Source: Nitrososphaerota archaeon (GTDB taxonomy: Archaea; Thermoproteota; Nitrososphaeria; Nitrososphaerales; CADDZS01). From it: DNA of 5,924 nt. Every line of letters begins with the position of its first letter. Within the stretch, counting starts at the first letter, position 1. The position numbers and the translations under genes are program-made. Of this stretch, positions 5,711 through 5,924 are shown piece after piece. The stretch is from assembly GCA_027886785.1 (NCBI GenBank), contig JAPCJV010000137.1, positions 1 to 5,924 of the forward strand. Direction: 5' to 3'. The notes below the pieces were generated by a model that worked only from the letters and a program-made list of their open reading frames with translations, was not told where the DNA came from and did not search any database.

Positions 5711-5924
5711 GTGAACGCGCCTAAATCGCGTACCCTGCGAGATATTTCCTCTGGGTTTGATAGGGATTTGAGCGCGAATTTACTACTAAAAATTGTGTTA
5801 AAGTGCGGAGATGAGTCCCCGAATCTCTGGGGATTCGGACGCTTGCGGGCGCAAGTACCGCTGGTTGGAACAACCGATGACGAAGAGCTAGACAGGAGGA
5901 AATTGCAATCGCCCCACTTCCGAC
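5711..5924 (+). CDS. Probable hypothetical protein, N-terminal fragment (runs off the window)
   Basis: From GTG-5711 the frame stays open to the edge, giving 71 residues; the preceding in-frame stop is at 5693-5695. The visible part begins M-N-A-P-K-S-R-T-L-R-D and continues through L-L-L-K-I-V-L-K-C-G-D-E, W-G-F-G-R-L-R-A-Q-V-P-L-V-G and an acidic/basic stretch T-D-D-E-E-L-D-R-R-K-L. Many codons start with G and the composition is protein-like, which favours real coding over chance. No family is recognised. GTG-5795 is a possible later start. Against it, a cluster of hairpins and a second TATA-like box fall inside the frame, so a structured RNA or a leaderless 26-codon frame from ATG-5811 (stop 5889-5891) are rival readings. 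Confidence 0.4.
   Translation, partial: MNAPKSRTLRDISSGFDRDLSANLLLKIVLKCGDESPNLWGFGRLRAQVPLVGTTDDEELDRRKLQSPHFR
5781..5795 (+). promoter_or_regulatory. Possible TATA-like box before the hairpin cluster
   Basis: TACTACTAAAAATTG is preceded by GCGCGAATT and centred about 26 bp before 5811-5814, where an ATG and the first hairpin begin. The spacing suits an archaeal promoter for a small RNA or leaderless transcript. It lies within the rival open frame, so it may simply be coding sequence. Confidence 0.25.
5815..5876. other. Cluster of three perfect hairpins, possible structured RNA
   Basis: Three inverted repeats follow one another: CCGAATC (5819-5825) with GATTCGG (5832-5838), loop 6; CTTGC (5842-5846) with GCAAG (5851-5855), loop 4; GGTTG (5863-5867) with CAACC (5871-5875), loop 3. 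Both the second and third stems can add a G-U pair. Spacing between stems is 3 and 7 bases. The order does not match a tRNA cloverleaf, and no tRNA T-loop motif is present. I do not recognise an RNA family. The same bases lie in an open reading frame, so the structure may be fortuitous. Confidence 0.3.

Noticed and set aside
5811..5891. Short leaderless frame from ATG-5811 (26 codons).
   Set aside because: Its promoter-like spacing is good, but it is too short, matches nothing and competes with a longer frame and with the hairpins; mentioned only as an alternative.
5811..5924. Fluoride riboswitch, hammerhead ribozyme or RNase P RNA, suggested by GATGA-type motifs and GGAGGAAA.
   Set aside because: Required core elements are missing: no hammerhead CGAAA after the stem, no fluoride-type pseudoknot pattern, and no GUCC core expected for RNase P RNA.

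Overview
The window looks archaeal, most likely from a mesophilic or soil/acidic-habitat lineage near Nitrososphaerota or Bathyarchaeia. This is inference from style, not from a marker gene. Several genes have TATA-like A/T-rich boxes about 22-31 bp before their starts. Starts lack Shine-Dalgarno sites and include TTG and GTG. The surface proteins combine Ser/Thr-rich stalks, C-terminal membrane anchors and many N-glycosylation sequons. There is no rRNA, tRNA, CRISPR array, insertion sequence or integrase in view.

Layout. Bases 1-689 (+) hold the C-terminal 228 residues of a family 5 (peptide/nickel/oligosaccharide type) ABC-transporter substrate-binding protein whose start lies outside the window. 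Convergent to it, 742-2202 (-) encodes an exported six-bladed NHL-type beta-propeller on a Ser/Thr-rich stalk with a C-terminal membrane anchor. Upstream of that on the same strand, 2306-3343 (-) encodes a Gfo/Idh/MocA-family NAD(P)-dependent oxidoreductase with the usual catalytic Lys and His. Divergent from it across a 103-bp shared control region lies a second, shortened Gfo/Idh/MocA homologue (3447-4313, +). It has lost the active-site Lys and the glycine-rich dinucleotide loop. It is followed 56 bp later by an M20D-type metallo-amidohydrolase of the AbgB/PM20D2 kind (4370-5620, +). That enzyme keeps every metal ligand but lacks the lid-domain His. The last 300 bases hold the probable start of another gene, running off the edge, overlaid by a tight cluster of three perfect hairpins.

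How the parts may work together (inference). The central block pairs a normal dehydrogenase, a degenerate dehydrogenase-like partner and an amidohydrolase. This would suit catabolism of an N-acylated or amide-linked small molecule: the M20 enzyme cleaves the amide and the oxidoreductase oxidises a hydroxyl or amine carbon. The neighbouring solute-binding protein could supply the substrate, but no operon structure proves this. The most interesting points are the degenerate oxidoreductase beside an intact one and the altered M20 active site. They suggest a pathway whose proteins have diverged from their textbook families.
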